A program made the translations under genes and the position numbers. From positions 4,428,110 to 4,492,109 of the forward strand of contig CM024177.1 in NCBI GenBank assembly GCA_013433145.1: a stretch of DNA of 64,000 bases, in the 5' to 3' direction. Below, piece by piece: positions 13,314 through 27,771 of this stretch. This DNA is from Ascaris suum. Its lineage: Eukaryota; Nematoda; Chromadorea; Rhabditida; Ascarididae. Numbering within the stretch: the stretch's first letter is position 1; each line of letters begins with the position of its first letter. The notes below the pieces were generated by a model, which ran no database searches, was not told the origin of the DNA, and saw only the letters and a program-made list of their open reading frames with translations.

Positions 13314-16300
13314 ATGCGCTATATTTTAGTGGCATTAATTGCCCAAATCGTGCTCTCGCTTCGGGGACTAGACGCCCGACACGATCCCTCGGCGCCGATT
13401 GCGCAAGCTGCTGAAAAGGTTGCGGACATAATCTGTTCTTTTCTTTTAGACATTTCATTTTTTCATCTTCAGTTTTAGTTCCGGCGCTGTCGGTCTTCCG
13501 AAGGGAGAAGAAAACAGGAAGAAAAGAAGTCAAAAGAGGGAGGTGAGGATGAGGTGTATACAGTCATATTCAGGTGTAGGTTTTAAGTGACGTTTCATTT
13601 GAGTTTACCAAAGTTTCCCACACCGTGGAAATGATCATTGTTTTACGGGTGTTGAAGTCGATGTGGTATACCTTCAGACTTTACTACCATGGTCGATGTG
13701 CATAGAAACGATACATCGAATCTGTGTAGTGATGGAAGCATTGCTTTTCTCGACTGTCTTGAAATATTTCAAAGTAAATAACGTGAAGTGGTGTTTTTAT
13801 TTTCTCTGTTTGCCTCAGGTTTGGAAATAACCACTATTAGAATCTCGTAAGCCGAGTAGTTATCCAGCTTGAAATGGCACATCCTGTAACAGTTGCATCG
13901 TTCCACTGAGAGTGATATTTATCAGCGATTTTCGGCACGTTTGATGATGCAAGTTTGAGCTTTCTCTATAAAGCAGTGCGCTGCTGTTCAGCAGTCGTGA
14001 CAAAGCATACAAAACATGAGGAGTTGCGACAATGGACATCGCATATAGTGTGGCCGTTCACAATCCAGGGATTCGGGAGGCACTCTAGCACTTTCATTCT
14101 CTCGTAGCCTCAGCCTGACCTCGCACTTTTCAGGTGTGCTTGCTTGCCATGAGCAGTCGCGTAGTGTCGTTCCATAGCGATGATTCCATGCAGGAATGGT
14201 GCATGCATTTCCAGGTGGAAATCACCGAGCGCATCTAAATATGAATTATTTTCAGCGTGCCCACAATTTGCATCGAGTGGACACACTAATTCTGTTGCTA
14301 TTCGTCGCGTTACTCGTGTTAATCGTACTTACTTCCTGGTTCTTTAAACATCATCGTCTTCAATTTATTCATGAAACTGGTCTCACACTTTGCTACGGTT
14401 CCTTTTATTTTTTTTTCGAGTCTTCTTGCTTCCTTTTGTACAGTTTTCAAGTAATCAAATTGAATTTCAACGTTTGTAAATCTCAATTTTTGCCCCTGTC
14501 GACGTTTCCTGCAGAGTGAGGAGAATCTGAGTGCTAAGTCTGACAGATTGTTTTTGCTTTGACTAGGTTCTGCCTGAAATTCGTTTCAGTGATATTGTTG
14601 ATAGTGGTACCAATTCCAGATCAAGTTCATGAACAAGATTACATAGTACCATCAAGAAGGAAAGTGTCGTTTGCACATCTCTTTGACTTTAGCGGATACC
14701 ATGACTTGTGCTTTTTGTCTCTCTGATCTTATCGGTTTGGTGGTAGAAGGGATGCAACGCATAAATGCCTCGTGGTTCTGATTTCATTTTAACGGTAATG
14801 AAGCGTATCTTATCTTTGCGGTCATCTAGTGCGGACCGTTGCGGGCGTTAAGCTGACCTTCGCGTTTTCCTATTTCCTGATGCAGTGGATGAGATTTGAC
14901 AACAGTATGGAAATCAACCAATTCTTCTGAGTAAGCACTATTGCTTTGATTCAACGTCGATGATTTGTTGCATTTCTAGGGTTATTAATAGGATTATTGC
15001 TGCGGTATACGAATATTGGAGTGATCGAAAGTCAAACAATCGATGTGGTACAAAAAAACAGAACGGCGGTGAGGGAGCCACCCGATTATTTGCGTCTTGA
15101 GGTATGTTCTCTCTGAATGTTTTAGAGATAGAATGTTGCTAAATTTTGCATGCATCCAATAAGTTGAGATTTCACACGACTTCGATGGGTGAATTTTTTA
15201 TTCAGTGGAGAGTATGAGATGAGCAAATTGTGTTTGCTTTGAAATGAACGAAATAAAAGAAAATATAATTCATCTTCACCTAAATGGATCGCCATTTCTT
15301 AATTTGCAGTGCAACTGATGGCAAATATTTCGAGACTTCCCTTTTTTAATAATTTCACGAACCCGTGATGTTTGGTTTTGATGTTTTTGAATGAATTAGC
15401 ATTTATATTATAAGACATCTTTACGTTACGAAACATTTGTTTTATAGAACACAGTTGTATTAAAAAAAAGAAATTATTTTTCATTTCTCTAGTTGGTATT
15501 TATTGAGGGTGAAATAGTTGCTGTTGAGGGTTAGCCACACTGTATTCTGTGAATATACTCATTAAATCGTTTCTTGACTTAAGCTGTCAAAAAATCTCCT
15601 CCGTATATTCAGTAGTTTTCTTCGTTTCAGCATGAGCGCTACTCTTCCGGTATTTTCGGTTGTTTTTTTCTTTCACCACCAAATTTTCCGTCAGAGTGAA
15701 TCATTTCTAGGTGGAGCCCCTGAACGTGGCCAAAGTGCAGTTTCATTACGAACTTATAGAGGGCCTCTTTGGTGACAAGAAACAACAGAGCGAAAGACAA
15801 CTCGAACAGAAGGTCTCTTTTATTGCACTGTTGTGTACATCTAGTGCGTACAGTATTCATGGATTTCCTCTGGATGATTTATTCAGAGGGGAATCAATTT
15901 CGATGCAAGTTAGAAGGCAACTGCGCTCAGGTCTTGCAAACGTGGTCGACGACGGCCACATGCAAGCGCGATCGATCGCAGCCGTGTTTGATCATTGCCT
16001 CACTGTAACAGTTTGGAACAGTCGCGTTATTGTTGGGTCATTCAAATGTAAATATTTTTTTGAATGGCGCAACGGTTCAGAAATTGGTTGCGAGTTTTGT
16101 GGTCGTAGAAAAATTTCGTCGTTCGTAAATAGGTGTATTGCATTAAGCAGAATATCAATAAGCCTAAATAAAGAGTTGTTTTGTAGACGCCGGTGATTCA
16201 CTCTATTTTTGTTTTCGCGAAATTAAATTAAAGGTTCTGTTTTCAGTGCTGATCCAACTTCCCCTCCTTTTAAAGTCATCTTTTTTTGCGCTGGTCGAAT

Positions 16301-19300
16301 TGGACCCTCTGAAACCATTTTGATTCTCGTTGGGATCATCGAAAAGAGCTTAACTGATTAAATTTTCTGGCTTTGATTTTTTAATATTTCTCGATGTCAT
16401 ATAGATTTTCGGTGTGAACGAATACAGTCATTTGAAGTGATCTAAATTCCAAGTTTTCGTCAAAGGAAATGTCATTTTTCCTTAGTATGTTTGGAGGACA
16501 GTATTCATGAGAATGTAATTAAGGTTTTTCAATTGAAATGAGCTCGCTTTATTATGACTTCAGTATTGGTTAATGGCGTTATTTTACAGGCAGTTTTCTC
16601 GCCCGAAATATTCTTCAATATTTTATTACCGCCGATTATTTTCAATGCTGGATATAGTCTTAAAAAGGTATTCTTGTTTGTATTCTTCGTAAGTGGAACG
16701 CGCCTTTCCAAGTGTGCAGCCAATAGGGGCTAATATTCCATATGCAAATATTTCGGGGATTATTCAACTTCGAGGGGCTAAATTGCACTCCTTTCGTTAC
16801 AGTAATTAATGAAATTTACTCAACGATATAGTCGTTTATTTAGCCGCGTCTTTCAAATTTACGTATTTGGTGTGTTGGGTATCTTTCACTGCGAGGCTCC
16901 AAGATACAAACTACAATTCCGGTTGATAGTATGTTTTACTGTTGTTGATATTCAGTTAGAATATTAATGTGTTAATATACTATGAACCAATGCAGTAATG
17001 CCCGATTTTGTGGACAATCTTTCGATTTATTAGGCGTATTTGAATTTAGGTCATTATTAAGGGAAGTGATGATAAATCGTTTGAATCTCCTCCTCTCATT
17101 TAAACGCCTCACTTGTCTCTCGGCTTCCTCGTCAGGTATATTTGGTGTTTAAATTTTTGGGGGAGGCGGATTACAGATAGATGAAAGAAACGAGGAACGT
17201 TTAATTGATTCTTATATATTCTAGCGTCATTTCTTTCGCAATATTGGCAGCATACTGGCGTTTGTTTTCATCGGCACGACAGTTTCTTCATTGGTCACTG
17301 GGTTTGTGCTTTTTAATTTTGATTTGTTTCTCAAGAACAAATATTTGAATAAGAAACTTGAATGCTGTTATTTGGCAGTTCGTCAGATTTTGTCTGCTGC
17401 ACTTTTTTAATTTCCATCGCACTTCGTTCTTTGCTTTTTTCTCGTTTGAAAGTGTTCCCACTGTTTTGTTTTGCGGTGTTATCTTGAAGTTGACAGTTGT
17501 GTTCGCTATACGAATAAAGGCGTAACTCATCTTGCGGGTGTATTTTTTTCTAAGAAGTCATTCCAAAGTCATTTTTATTAAGAACTCGGAGTATCTCTTC
17601 ATAAAATTGCACCCCCATGAAGTGTATTGTTTGCCGACACTCCTGTAGCATTTATTATGCCGTGTAAATATATAAGACAGTTTTAAAAACATGAATAAAC
17701 CTTTAATGTGATACCGAAATGAATGAGTATTACCTTAGAAGAGGTGATTCGGAAGCGGTCGTAGTGTAATGGAAAGTCGGGCACTTCGCAGGTGGCTGCC
17801 GGTGAGCAACAGAACAAAGCTCGAACTTATTTTCTTGTAGGTTGCTGATGTTCGTCTTCTGTTGGGTATTCAGCTTGTCATTCTCGCTGAAGGAAATGTT
17901 CTTCTTTGGTTCGATATTATCGGCCACCGATCCAGGTTTGTGGGGATCGTTTGTGGTGGTGATGGCGCAGCGCGTCGATGTTCTGTTGTTGTGCAAAACG
18001 AGATTGGTTCGACGTCTGTTAGTAGTGTGGCACACTATGATTCAGGTTGAGGGCAAATGTTGCCTTCGCACTTGGTAGCGTGTGCAATAGCGATGGATCA
18101 CTATGAGCTCACAGTTCCTTCTGTAAGGTCTGAGGTGTGACGGCGGTCCGTATATTTGGCGTTTTATAACCTGGCTGCTGTTTTCGTTCCACTCCTGCAG
18201 TATTGGGTTTTCTGTATTGTATTTTACAGCCGCCTTATTGATCGTGGATTCAATTTATAGGCACAGGCTGCAAGCATTTTGCAGTTTCAACTTACCCAGC
18301 TGCCATGTTCGGTTCACATCTGCAGTACTCTTTGTTTTCTTCAGCATATACAGTTGACATGATCGCAGCTGAAATGCTACCGTCGAATCGTCTCATTTTG
18401 AGTTATCCAACTAGTTCCTTTCCGTAGAATCTCATACTAGTGTTTAGTAGATTTGAGTTAAGTCTTCTAATATTGACGGCGTTGATCGATTCGATCGCTT
18501 ATTGCGTAATATCAAAATAGTAAATGTATTTCATTCGGTCGATTATATTCTTTTCATCTTTTCATTAGCGTTCGCATTTGTTTTTTAGAATTGAATAAAT
18601 AAATCAACAGTCTCATTTATAGTGAAGCTGAGAGTTTTGGAAAGAAGTCGCTTAAGTTTCCAACTTTCGAGAAAAATTCAAAGGGGTGGAGGGATATTGC
18701 AAAAACAAGTGAAAACTTCGATATCGTGGTATAAATCTCAAGGAAACTATACTCCTACCTACAAACTTTGGCAGCATTATCTTTCATTGTCCGCTCTCAG
18801 TTACTCGGATATTTATTTCTTCGCTTAAGCTGATCCTTTTTGGCGACCCCCGACGGTTTTTGTTAATCTATTGAAATGTGAAATTAAATAATATAAGGAA
18901 ATTCTTCTCTTTACGACAGTTTCATTATTATTGCATTTTGCAAAGACTGACTTCTTGCAGTACTTAAATAAATCTGTTTTAGTGACTGTTTTGGCGGTAT
19001 TCCAAGATATGCGGGTTGAAGCCGATCTGTTTGCATTGGTATTTGGTGAGAGTGTGCTCAACGATGCGGTCGCCATTGTTCTTTCAAGGTTTTTCTATAA
19101 TTTAACGATTTCTCTATTTTATCTCACAAAGACGGGGAAGGGGTTGGGGGGGGGGGGCAAGCGTGATGGTTTAATAATCTCAAACGATTAACATCGGACG
19201 AAACGAAACATTTTCCATCACTAAAAAAATTTGATTATGAGTTTATGATAGAAATGCTTTCGGCCTTTTACTTAATGCGCAGAAAAAAATAGAAATATAC

Positions 19301-22300
19301 TATGACAGTCGTTTTGTTAGATTGCTGCCCTGTTTATGAGAAGAAGCACTAAAGATTATTACGCACTCTGTGATGCGTGCAAAACGATAAACACTGCTTT
19401 AGTGTGTATAACATTTATATAAGTAGAATGTTTCTATCGGGCACCGCCAATGTCGTATTGACAGCTAAGCTGAGACTTGGGCAGTTATTTAAGGTTCGAA
19501 AGAACAGCCTGCCTGATTAGCAGGTAGCTCCTGCAGTCGTATCTGAATGTCCTCACAGCAATTAACAGTGCCGATTCATCAGTTCGTGCTTCTAGAAGGT
19601 ACCTTGAAATGACTGCTGACTAAACGCTCGTGAGAAGCATAAAATAGAATGGAATTGGTATCAGAATTTGCAGCTAATTAAGAGGTGGGAGTCATCGAAG
19701 AGGAGTGCAGTAGTTGGATTGCCGTCTCGAGAGCACCCCTTTCGTCGTGTATTCTAGCAGGTGGCTTGCTTAATGGATCCTCCCACAGGATTGCGTATTT
19801 AATGGAGATGGATGCATTTTGTTGGGTGTCGTTCGGTTGTTTGATCACTTCCCATCTAGCTCATGTCTTTGCCCATTGTCGGGTTTTATGCTTTCCTTAT
19901 CATTGGTGAAATGGATTCATATTGAGTTCCACTTTTTTAGTCACTTAAGTTCTTCAAATTTTACACTTTAATTCCACTCAATTATTTATTCTTATGTTTT
20001 AAAAAATTGCTGAAATTTTTCGTGTCAAATTTCCTTTAATGAAAGATTTTTGAGTGTTGATTGAATGTGCAAGTTTACGATCATTTCTCTTATAGTTCAA
20101 TCGATTCATTTTCTGCGAGCCAGAGCTTCGATTTGAACGCATTGTTCGCTGCAGCGCTTGACTTCATCACCGTCTTCTTTGGCAAGTTGACTTGTTAACG
20201 TTGATGTGAAATGGAAGAGAGGATCTTGTAGTTCTCATTTTCGCTCTTAAAGACTGGTAAATGGAGAGGAGGAAGGGGATGGGAAAGAGGAGTGGAGGCG
20301 AAGAGAGAAGGCTGTGGGTAAATGACCACGCTTTTGGAGCACGAAGAGCAATAGGGAAACTTTGTCGGTGGCTACTTTCAGCAAATTCATTTGATTTGCT
20401 TTCCTCTGAAGTGCCGAAAATTGTCTAATCTTCTATGCGATATATATTCGTATGTTATTATTATTATTCAGTGTGCGGATATGATTGAGATACTCGGAGA
20501 AAAACTCATCAACACTTTAATTTTTTTCTTTCATTATTTCACTGGTATGGAGATGAAACTGAGCAGAATTGAATCACACTGCTTGCAGAGTAAGTCAGTT
20601 GTCTAGAATTTGGCTATTACAATAATATGCTAGGTCTGGTTATGCTGGAAATATGGGTCGCGTCAATAGTATCGAATCGAAGTTTGACCTATGAATTCGG
20701 GAATTAGAGGAAGTGACTTCAGGTTCACTATTTCTGGGATCGATTATTGGCTGTTCAAATGCGTTACTAACAAAACTAACTGAGATCCATGAATTTCCAC
20801 TGCTCGAATCAGCATTATTTATTCTTCTCTCCTATCTCTCATTTCTCTTGGCAGAATTCGTCGAATTAACCGGTATATTTATTAATTTGTTTTAACATTT
20901 GTGCTATTATTTGATGATAATTTGGAATTTGAGCATTCTTATGGCTATCGTTAAAGACAAATGATGGCCACTTACCAAAGTGACCGCTGTGCTTTTCAGT
21001 TTTCCTCTCCAATTTACATCGCTTCCAAACTCAAGTTGTTGTTTTGCAAAACAGAGAAACTACGATCATCTTGATGATATCCGTTAATGTATACACATCT
21101 CTTTAAAGTTATTGTTTTGGCTTATTCTTGTCGAAACTTCTGCTCACTCTCGTAGTATTTGTTTCTCCTCTTTAATTTTCTTCAGCATTTTGATCGAATC
21201 AAATCTTACAATAAATGGAAGCAGTCCCCACGATACTATAAATATCGTTCTTAAAAGGGATTCCTATATGGGCAATGCAGATATTTGAATAGATCATCGT
21301 TGAGTATGGCTCACATGAATCGTCTAAGATTTTATTCAAATTTTGTGAGAAGAATATTCTCGGCGAGTGTTGAACGTTACTCTAAATACTGTTATCAGTC
21401 GATATCTTCCCTTCCTTTCCTCATACCTGCCGCCCTCTCTCTAGTTGTTGAGTTTGTTCGTCCAATGCTAATATAATTAAATGCAATATTTTATTGTACT
21501 CTGTGATTAAATGAATGTTATAGCGATGCTGAGATATGATTGTACATGGAAGTGATATAGTCTAGTAGTACCTGAGCGAACATTTTCTTTTCTCTCCCCT
21601 CCCTTCCCCTTGCAATATTGGTTCTTCAACTTCTGCATTAAACGCTAGTTTATTTTACTTCCTCTATCTCCAGGTTAGTGAATAAGGGTACGAGAGTACG
21701 AGTAAGGCTACATGCAACTCTAATGGTACGAGAGTTAAAGAAACCCATATAGCAAACTAGAGTCTTGGTTGAGTGTAAGGAGAACAGCTATATTGCGTGC
21801 TGAATGATCTTTTTGGTATCTGATTAAACGTGCTGTTTACATAGTACCACTTATAGACAACTGATTTCTCATAGAGCATTTATTTCATTGGATCCGATCG
21901 CTTAAAATACTTGCTTGTATTATGATGTTCAAATTTCTTTATTGCGCTTTTTGGTTTTATGGTGGAGGGGGGCAAGATCTCAACAAATTATGTGAAAATC
22001 ATGTGTTAATGCAAATTGTTCCGACGAGCAGCTCTAGGTGGAGTGGATTTTGGTGCAGCTCGGCGGATTGGTAGGACGGTTGCAGATGTGGTTACACCTC
22101 AACGAAACTGCAGGTATTGTGGCGGTGTTGTTCTGTGCAATTTGCCAAGCGCATTATACGTATAATAATCTCTCCGAGGAGGCACAAATGCGTACAAAGC
22201 AATTCTTCCAGGTATGTTCACTTGCGGTTCTCAGGTTTTTTCTTTCATATAATTTCTGGTTGCAGTACATTTGTTTTTCTTCTCATTTTAAAACTTTGCA

Positions 22301-25300
22301 GTCTCTTTTGCAAAATAAAGTGAGAAAGACGAAAGTTTAACGGTTTTATGTTAATATACTTCAATTTCTGGTATATGGTTGTCGCAGTTTTGAGGCTTAA
22401 TTACATTAAACGATGTGGATTATAAAATTGCTAAACTGTGAGTAGTGGAGTTGGCATTACCTGGAAGGTCGCATTGTTGGGAGAGCGGAGGGAGGGACTT
22501 GAAAATGAAGTTCGAAAAATCCTTGAGGAGGAAGGGGAAGCGTGCGAACGATCCGCTCGCGATATACTTGCCAATGTTTTTCTAAATGCCATCGTTAGTG
22601 GAATCATTGTCGTGCTTAAGTTTGGATTTGCATAGGAGTTGTCTTCGCCGCCTGAGTTGGCAGAAGGCGTTATTTCTACTTACGTGTCACAGCTGCAAGT
22701 AGAAACTGGTATTGCATGTGCATTCTCTAGAGTGGTTAGTTACTGCACTAGTTAGTTGCTGTACTTATGGAAGCATAACCATCCTCCCCCCTCCCCCTCC
22801 CCCTCAACCAACACGTTTAAGTACTAACGCGATCGCGTTTTTGCAACTCACCGTTCCCGCTAAAGTTTGCAATTCTTATATTACGACCTCGTGAAAGATA
22901 TCTCTTACGCTCCACTCTTTCCGCGATATTATGACGCCCCAGACAGTAAAGTAAAGGCAGTAAGTTGAAAGAAAACTTTAAGGTGGTCGACAAAGTATAA
23001 CAGTTGTGAGTTTGTTGGTTTGTTTTCAGGTGATAGGCTTTCTCTCGGAAAGTTTCATCTTTTGCTACATTGGAGTGAGTGTGTTCGTCTCGCACAGTCA
23101 GAGGTGGAATGTGTTGTTCTTGCTTGCGACACTCGTATGTTTCGTTTCCATTGGCGGTGCATTCGAACTTCGCTTTTTTTCTTTTTGCTGTAGTGACCAT
23201 TTGTTCTAACTCGCCTAACATTAAAATTTGGAGAATATCTGTTTGCTGCAAGCAGTTATCAATTCGATTTAATAAACCCTTAGTATTCGTTTGCTTTACT
23301 GCTAAAATAATGACGAAATGATACTCTTATTTTTTGATAGTCCTGTCAACTCTCACTTTTATGCACGCAGGTTTCCCTCTTGTTTTATCGGCTATAACTG
23401 AAGTAATTGATTTAATTTCATGCTCTTTAAATAATGGTTTCTTTGTGCTGATGTGGACAGTCATAGAATTTTGTCCCATTATGTCGGTAATGAAATTATA
23501 AAATAAGAAATCAGGTATCAACAGAAAAGGAGATAAGAAACGACAGAAAGTTTTTTTGAAATATAGCCTTGAGAACTGCTGATGCGGTTTTGAGAGTGTG
23601 ACACGATTGACTGCATTGGTATCAATCGAGTTATGCAACAGTAGAGAAACGGGTGGAAGAGGGGGGTTGACACACGAGGCCACCTCCTCGATTTAATAGT
23701 GGGATCCGCTGCTCTCATTTTCCATCATCATCGTTCACTTCTCCTCTTTCCAGTCCATCTGCGTTGTTATTTTCCTTTTCCTCGTCGCTTCTTCTCCACT
23801 CTCTCCTTCTAAGAGTGTCGTTTAGAATAGCCACCGCGTAGTTTTTGTCCATTAAACGTCGTTTATTATAGTTTTCGATAGTGGTTGCTCGTGCAGTGCA
23901 TATTTATCCGATTTGTGCGATGCTTAATATTCACCGAAACCCGCAAATCCCACGCAATTACCAACATATGTTGCTCTTTTCCGGTAAGTTCCTCATTTAC
24001 TCGTTTCGTTGTTCACATCGCATCTTTATCTCCTGTTATTTCTAAGTGTTTCATGCTGCAAGCGCAGCATTGAAGCATTTGGCCTGTAAACATGCACAAT
24101 TACAAGTGTTCTCGACATACTTCCGTTCTTTTCATGTTTTGCGATGTGGAAATTCATATTTTCGCCTGTTTCTAACATATATTATGATCCAGAGTTATGC
24201 ACCTTTGTTTTGCAATATAATAGCAAACGAAGTCCTTCTTTGTTTGTTTATTTATTTGTTTTGTTTTGTTTATTTGCCCATCTATTTACCTGTTTATTTA
24301 TTTATTTATTTTGTTTGTCTACCTATCTGTTTACCTGTTTGTTTATTCATTTATTTGTTTGTTTATTTCGTCATCCCAAAGTAAAAAGAACAAAAAATAT
24401 GCGAAAATGAACAATAATGAAGAGCAAAACGATCACAAAGCTGAAATCCGAGTAAATAGACACTCAACGCTAAGAGCAGCAACAATGTGTAGATCGAAAC
24501 GACTCAGGTCAGATAGAGTGGTAAATAACGTTGGATGTATTAGGTGAAATAATTCAGTTTAGTGATAGATGGCCGAGAGTAGTTGAGTAAAACGGTTAAT
24601 TTCAGTCAACTGAGGGAAGTTGAGTGAGAGGGTGTGTTGAATGATGAAAGTATTTTCATGGCATTTTGCATTCGTTGATCACTCATGAAGGGAATGCAAA
24701 CGCGATTGGCGTTTCTTGACGTGGGGATGGAATTTTGGAGAACAAAGTGCTGAACTTCTTATCCTCACTGATTCGATGATATTGTCCACAGCGAATGTTC
24801 TTTATTCATCGGCTCTCATATATTGTTTGCATGAATGCATAGTCGTTGGTTCTCAAGGATTTACTTGTGGTGGGGGAGGGAGGGAGGGAGGTAGATATTT
24901 GAATAGTGCATTGAAGTGAGACGCTAAAACAAAATCGGAACCAGTATCAGTCCTGCAATTCCATCTATTTTATTCCAATAAAGCAACAAGGTATCACCAG
25001 AGAATGAGAGCGGAAGCTAATAAACAGTGCAGGGGTATTGTTTTGAGGATTGCGTGGTGCAATGGCATTCGCACTGGCATATAGGAATACGGCTACCGAT
25101 AATAGACAGGTGATGGCTACCACCACATCGATGGTTGTTATACTAACGGTGTTCCTCAACGGGGGACTTACTTCGTGGATGATCGATCGCTTGAAAATTA
25201 AGTACGTTTCTAATCGATTGTTTGTTTTCTTTTGTTCTAAAAGTTTTTCTTGTGTTCAGGGTTAAGAATGATTTATAAAGTAACGATTTAGATATGGAAT

Positions 25301-27771
25301 GATCATAGATGTTTTGAGAAATTTGATAGCGATTCAAATAAATAGCCATTCATTATGCTAAATTTATTCTCAAGTAAATAAATAATATTCGCTTTTAAGA
25401 GTGCCAATGGGCGTTTTGTCAAGTTTTAACGGTATTATAGGCATGGCTCGGAAGCACGCGATGAATCGCAAATGCAGATCGCAATGGTAAAACTTTCATT
25501 TTATTGTTTGCGTTCAATTTAATGTTTTTTATATTAGTTACGCACCAAAGAAATGCGAATAGTAGATTTTTGTTGCTTTGTCTCATATAATAGCATCATC
25601 ACTTAACACGGTGTAAATAGGTATTATTATTGTTTATATTGCCGTTGCGATATCGAAAGCAATTGCTCGGTTGTTTTGATTATATTTTTTATTGCAAGAT
25701 ATTTTTTAAATCTCTAGAGGAAATTCTATTTTTATTTTTTTGAAGTTTGCCGTCATATCATTAATCTTGTAAGTACTTTCCAGCCTTTGCATTAGAATTA
25801 TTAGCAATTTTTAGTGAGAATGGCCGATTGATTTTTTTCACTGGATTAGTGGTGGAATAATGAAGATTTCTCGTGTGGGGGGATATATTCCGATTTTCAG
25901 AAAAACACGAAAAAGTTTATTAACAGTTTAAAGCGTGGTCATTTCCGCCGTTTTTTAAATGAATCATAGACAGCCTTTAAAAATGCTCGAGTTGAGAGCG
26001 GCGGAGTTCCCTCTTAATCAGATCTGAGTGACTGTAAGTCAACAGCCTCCACTCCGTTCAGTGTTTACGGCATATTAATGGCTGGTCCTGTGAGGGGATT
26101 ATTTGCAGGATGAAGGTCAGTCACTTGAAGGAAATGGTGGAGCAGAGACGCCTTCACGAGTAAGTGGACAAAACCCGTGGGATAAAGCATTCCTACCAAG
26201 AAAGTGGTACAATTTCGATGCATCGTAAGTTGCTCGCTTGTTGTGTTAATTAAATTTATGCAAATTTTGTAGGTTCGTGTATTCCATCGAAAAGGATATT
26301 GCATTCTCTCATTTGGCGAAGAGGCGCACCAGTCATTCTCATCAACCTTCTTCACTTTGAAGAGGTTTTGAGTTCCTTGACGGATGCAAATCAACGATTC
26401 CATTTGTAGCTAAAATGGCTGCTAATTATATTATTTGTGTATATTTTTCAAAATATTGCAAGAACGAAATTAGCTCGTCCTGACTACCTTCAAGATGTCG
26501 AATACGGAATTCGTACCGTTTCTGCTGAGATCTCGTTTTCTTGAAGACTTCTGTGTGAAAATTCGGAGATATACTGCTTTAAACGTACTGGAAAAGGTCG
26601 TGGTTTTTTGTGGATCATTGGATTTGATGAAAATTCAAGTTCTGGGGACAGGTAGTACGACCGATAACAATACGGAAAAAGCAAATATAGGAAGAGAACG
26701 AAAAGGCCTAGGTGTCTCACCTGAACAAGTACTGCTGCCGCGAACGACTCTTCGGGATTAAGGTTTTTTCAGGCTTCCATGAAAATGTTTCCAGAGGAGT
26801 TATTCTTTTCCCGAAAACTTTGATAGGATACAATAGTAGTGCGGCGTTGCAGGCATAGGAACAACCTTTTTTGTTTCAATCTGTGATGAAATTAAGCTCA
26901 TCGGGGCGTGAGATTATTTCTTCTAATCAAAGAGCTTAGAAAAAATTACTCGAAGTCGATTTTCAAGAGGAGCTTTTAAGTTAAGTTCCATTATGTGTGG
27001 TTATGGCAGTAAACAACTAGCGGGTAACCGGAGTGGGTTATTGCAGGTTCATGAAACCGCTGCTAACGCATGCGAATCCAACACTGATGGAGACACTGCC
27101 GACGTTCTGTATGCCGTTTGCGAAACTTTTCACAACACGTCGTCAGATGAATCTCGTTAGTTTGTTGGTTTCTTTTTGGAGTCGTCATTCAATAAGAATC
27201 CTCCTTCCCCTCTTTTCTTATCCCCTTCATTGCCTAATTTACAGTGCAGGTCACTTGAAAGAGTGAACTTTTCCTTTTTAAATTCAGGTCGTCAAAGTAT
27301 TTCCTAAAAATCCAGGCCAGCAAAATTGTTTGCTTACCTTTTTGTGCTTGGCGATCCACTCGTCCATATTTTTGTCCACGCTTTCGGCATGCAAGCAAGG
27401 TCCTGACAAGCGTCCGATAAAACGTTCCCGATAACCTTCCTTTGTGTCGTTGAATAAAATTGCCTCGGATCTGTCGGCAAATCTACGATTTTCCTCTTAA
27501 AAGAGTCAAGATTTGAAACAAAAGCCTTTCTTATGCAGGCTTGAGGAAAAGGATGCTTCATATCCCTGCAAGTTTCCTTCCGTTTTCCTTAGAGCACTGT
27601 TTATTCCCAGTCATTTTTAGTAAGTTTAAGTCCAAAAAAGAAATTCAGTATACACAAGCGATGGAGTCGGGATCGTTGGATTCACGACAACCGAATGGCG
27701 ATAATCCCTTTACGAGGGTACGATATTATAACTCACTTGACCACCTCAGTATTAGTGGCATGAAGTTTTGA
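13314..27771 (+). CDS. nhx-5: Organellar Na+(K+)/H+ exchanger, SLC9A6/7/9 (NHX-5) type
   Basis: Swaps luminal H+ for Na+/K+ and sets the pH of endosomes and Golgi. Eighteen exons splice in phase to 641 aa: 13314-13418, 14256-14397, 14980-15101, 15711-15812, 16590-16667, 17225-17301, 17841-17935, 18983-19088, 20096-20181, 20723-20872, 22114-22211, 23030-23134, 23872-23983, 25048-25201, 25441-25486, 26109-26224, 27047-27155, 27649-27771. An N-terminal signal-like helix ([16 protein letters not shown]) precedes a first core helix followed by [13 protein letters not shown] (about 65-77). The exchanger core has [15 protein letters not shown] (165-179), SATDPVTVLAVF (236-247), [14 protein letters not shown] (261-274, with the transport ND pair 267-268), [19 protein letters not shown] (about 355-373) and [10 protein letters not shown] (about 461-470). 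The tail keeps [15 protein letters not shown], matching WYNFDHNYLKPLLTH of NHE6; with QAHYTYNN this marks the organellar, not plasma-membrane, subfamily. Intron 9 appears to use a GC donor. The tail after the membrane core is about 130 aa. Confidence 0.93.
19146..19157. repeat. G12 homopolymer run
   Basis: Twelve G in a row within the intron after exchanger exon 8, preceded by further short G runs. Confidence 0.93.
20182..20722 (+). other. Probable GC-AG intron in the Na+/H+ exchanger
   Basis: Exon 9 reads through ...DFITVFF and ends TTTG, directly followed by GCAAGT rather than GTAAGT. The next exon opens after ACTTCAG at 20723 with GTTCACTATT. Joining the two restores [12 protein letters not shown] in phase 1, continuous with the conserved transmembrane segment. 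No GT within the matching phase gives a sensible protein. GCAAGT is the usual form of the minor GC donor. Confidence 0.8.
24241..24370. repeat. Imperfect TTTA/TTTG tetranucleotide repeat
   Basis: About 130 bp made of alternating TTTATTTA, TTTGTTTA and related four-base units with interspersed CCCATC/TACC blocks, inside the long intron after exchanger exon 13. The all-frame-open ORFs rich in F, Y, L and I here are a by-product of the repeat. Confidence 0.85.

Noticed and set aside
17855..17872. Alternative acceptor GTATTCAG for exchanger exon 7
   Set aside because: It also keeps phase but removes the conserved [11 protein letters not shown] segment that the family has here; the TTGTAG acceptor before 17841 restores it.
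22712..22894. Poly-proline frame near 22780
   Set aside because: Comes from a CCCCCT-rich intron tract; the exchanger protein joins 22211 to 23030 in phase without it.
24046..24547. Overlapping F/Y/L-rich frames of 88-112 codons
   Set aside because: They come from the TTTA/TTTG repeat, which lacks stops in several frames; no domain or splice context.
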